Origin: Bacteroidales bacterium
Lineage (GTDB): Bacteria; Bacteroidota; Bacteroidia; Bacteroidales; UBA932
Direction of reading: 5' to 3'
Length of the DNA: 64,000 nucleotides
Assembly: GCA_017412645.1 (NCBI GenBank)
Contig: JAFPWX010000022.1
Location: 62,001 to 126,000, forward strand
Part shown: in pieces, positions 63,406-64,000 of the stretch
How positions within the stretch are numbered: the stretch's first letter is position 1
How the letters are laid out: the number at the start of each line of letters is the position of its first letter
Position numbers and translations under genes: made by a program
The notes under the pieces: model-generated
What the model was told of the DNA's origin: nothing
The model's database searches: none
What the model saw: only the letters and a program-made list of their open reading frames with translations

Positions 63406-64000
63406 TTGAAAAAGCGGTCGGGAAAATTCACGAGGTATACCTGTTTCACCGCCCTCGTGATTGCGGTGTAAAGCCATTTCAGATCGTCCAGAGTCTGCTC
63501 TTCTTGCCAGAAGGGACAGTCGATAAATACACAGTCCCACTGTCCGCCCTGGCTCTTGTGCGCGGTGATTGCTGCGGCATATTTGAGCTGAAGCGCCCGG
63601 AAGTAAGGATCTTCCTTTACCTTGTCGTAGCGGGCCTTTTTGCCCTTGATGTGGGAATAATCATCATTCACTCCCTGATACAGGGCGTTTTGCTGCTCAT
63701 ATGTGAGCGATGCGGATTCACTCTGGAGAGTATCCAGACACACCTTGGCCTTGACTATGGCTCCCCCGTAATCGGAGAACGACAGGGTGGCATTTGCGAA
63801 ATGAAGTCCATAGCGGTCTTCGAAACCGCTTATTTTCAGGAGTTTGGCCATGTCGCCGTTGGCGATATAGTCTACGCCTTCCACGTCTTCCAGACCCTGA
63901 TAACAGTTCTTCACTATCATAAGCCTGTCTCCACGCACAAGACTCTCTTCCTTGTACTGAACAGTGGAGCGTATGCCCATGTTATAGCGTATCGCCCTCT
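63402..64000 (-). CDS. RecD/UvrD-like DNA helicase, C-terminal part (5' end outside window)
   Basis: The last 198 residues or so are visible and the frame stays open to the right edge, so the Met at 63978-63980 is probably internal. TAHKSQGGQWDCVFID matches superfamily 1 motif V and LYTAITRAVKQVYLV matches motif VI of the UvrD_C_2 domain. The family in Bacteroidota is annotated as RecD-like ATP-dependent helicase or exonuclease. It is followed by the DPP IV gene with a 4-nt overlap. Confidence 0.85.
   Translation of the reverse strand, partial: RAIRYNMGIRSTVQYKEESLVRGDRLMIVKNCYQGLEDVEGVDYIANGDMAKLLKISGFEDRYGLHFANATLSFSDYGGAIVKAKVCLDTLQSESASLTYEQQNALYQGVNDDYSHIKGKKARYDKVKEDPYFRALQLKYAAAITAHKSQGGQWDCVFIDCPFWQEEQTLDDLKWLYTAITRAVKQVYLVNFPDRFFK

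Noticed and set aside
63981-64000. Taking the Met at 63980 as the true start of the helicase
   Set aside because: The frame stays open to the window edge and the visible part covers only the C-terminal helicase motifs, so the start lies outside.

Overview
The window reads as a compact chromosomal segment of a Bacteroidota bacterium, most likely order Bacteroidales. The evidence is the repeated Bacteroides-type -7 promoter box (TAnnTTTG), the near absence of Shine-Dalgarno sequences, and lineage-typical families: DUF4954, DUF4249 with a TonB-dependent receptor, a 464-residue PotA with doubled TOBE modules, a split glycine decarboxylase (gcvPA/gcvPB), S9B dipeptidyl peptidases, and TPR plus beta-barrel pairs. 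The genus cannot be fixed from the sequence alone. I see no insertion sequence, prophage, CRISPR array or rRNA. Genes are packed into same-strand runs with 1-14 nt overlaps, and six of seven convergent protein-gene pairs overlap at their 3' ends.

Layout. 1-3.6 kb (minus): a FakA-like DAK2 protein cut by the window edge, a secreted coiled-coil protein, and a TGS-fused nucleoside kinase. 3.6-9.6 kb (plus): an operon of an outer-membrane barrel, potABCD and a GNAT acetyltransferase; PotA carries Asn in place of the Walker A lysine. 9.6-11.2 kb (minus): an unrecognised 544-residue membrane-anchored protein. 11.3-17.5 kb (plus): AGCS symporter, DUF819 membrane protein, PrsW protease, HerA-like ATPase and a lipoprotein M23 peptidase. 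17.5-19.5 kb (minus): a DUF4954 hexapeptide-repeat protein. 19.6-21.2 kb (plus): a membrane-anchored Ntn amidase and dtd. 21.2-27.9 kb (minus): one operon of a 158-residue unknown protein, gcvT, gcvH, gcvPA, gcvPB, lpdA and trmO. 27.9-29.1 kb: a membrane LytTR regulator, an array of four TTCGTCAC boxes, a candidate small RNA with its own promoter and terminator, and tRNA-Phe.

29.1-33.3 kb (minus): a lipoprotein, a TonB-dependent receptor and a DUF4249 lipoprotein. 33.4-35.9 kb (plus): sppA and an outer-membrane barrel. 35.9-41.3 kb (minus): glmM, a NamZ-like (DUF1343) exo-muramidase, a YhhN protein, an OmpA-like lipoprotein and a PriA homologue that has lost its helicase motifs and zinc domain. 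41.4-41.7 kb (minus): tRNA-Glu(CTC) and rpmE2 (L31 type B). 41.8-44.2 kb (plus): a small membrane protein and an S9 peptidase. 44.1-46.4 kb: tdh and kbl, divergent from one palindromic promoter. 46.4-54.0 kb (minus): an operon gyrB, SDR, pgpH, tig, clpP, clpX in which trigger factor lacks its PPIase domain and ClpX its zinc domain. 54-58.5 kb (minus): a TPR protein and a barrel. 58.6-60 kb (plus): ftsE and nth. 60-64 kb (minus): the end of a RecD/UvrD-like helicase, a DPP IV-like peptidase and a phosphohexomutase.

How the genes connect. Tdh and Kbl convert threonine to glycine and acetyl-CoA, and the Gcv system turns glycine into one-carbon units, so the window holds the full threonine-glycine-C1 route. 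A TTCGTCAC-like box also lies at the start of the gcv operon, directly downstream of the LytTR gene. This suggests, but does not prove, that the LytTR protein governs itself, a divergent small RNA and glycine cleavage. Several operons appear to start with leaderless mRNAs, the -7 box ending only 5-7 nt before the start codon.
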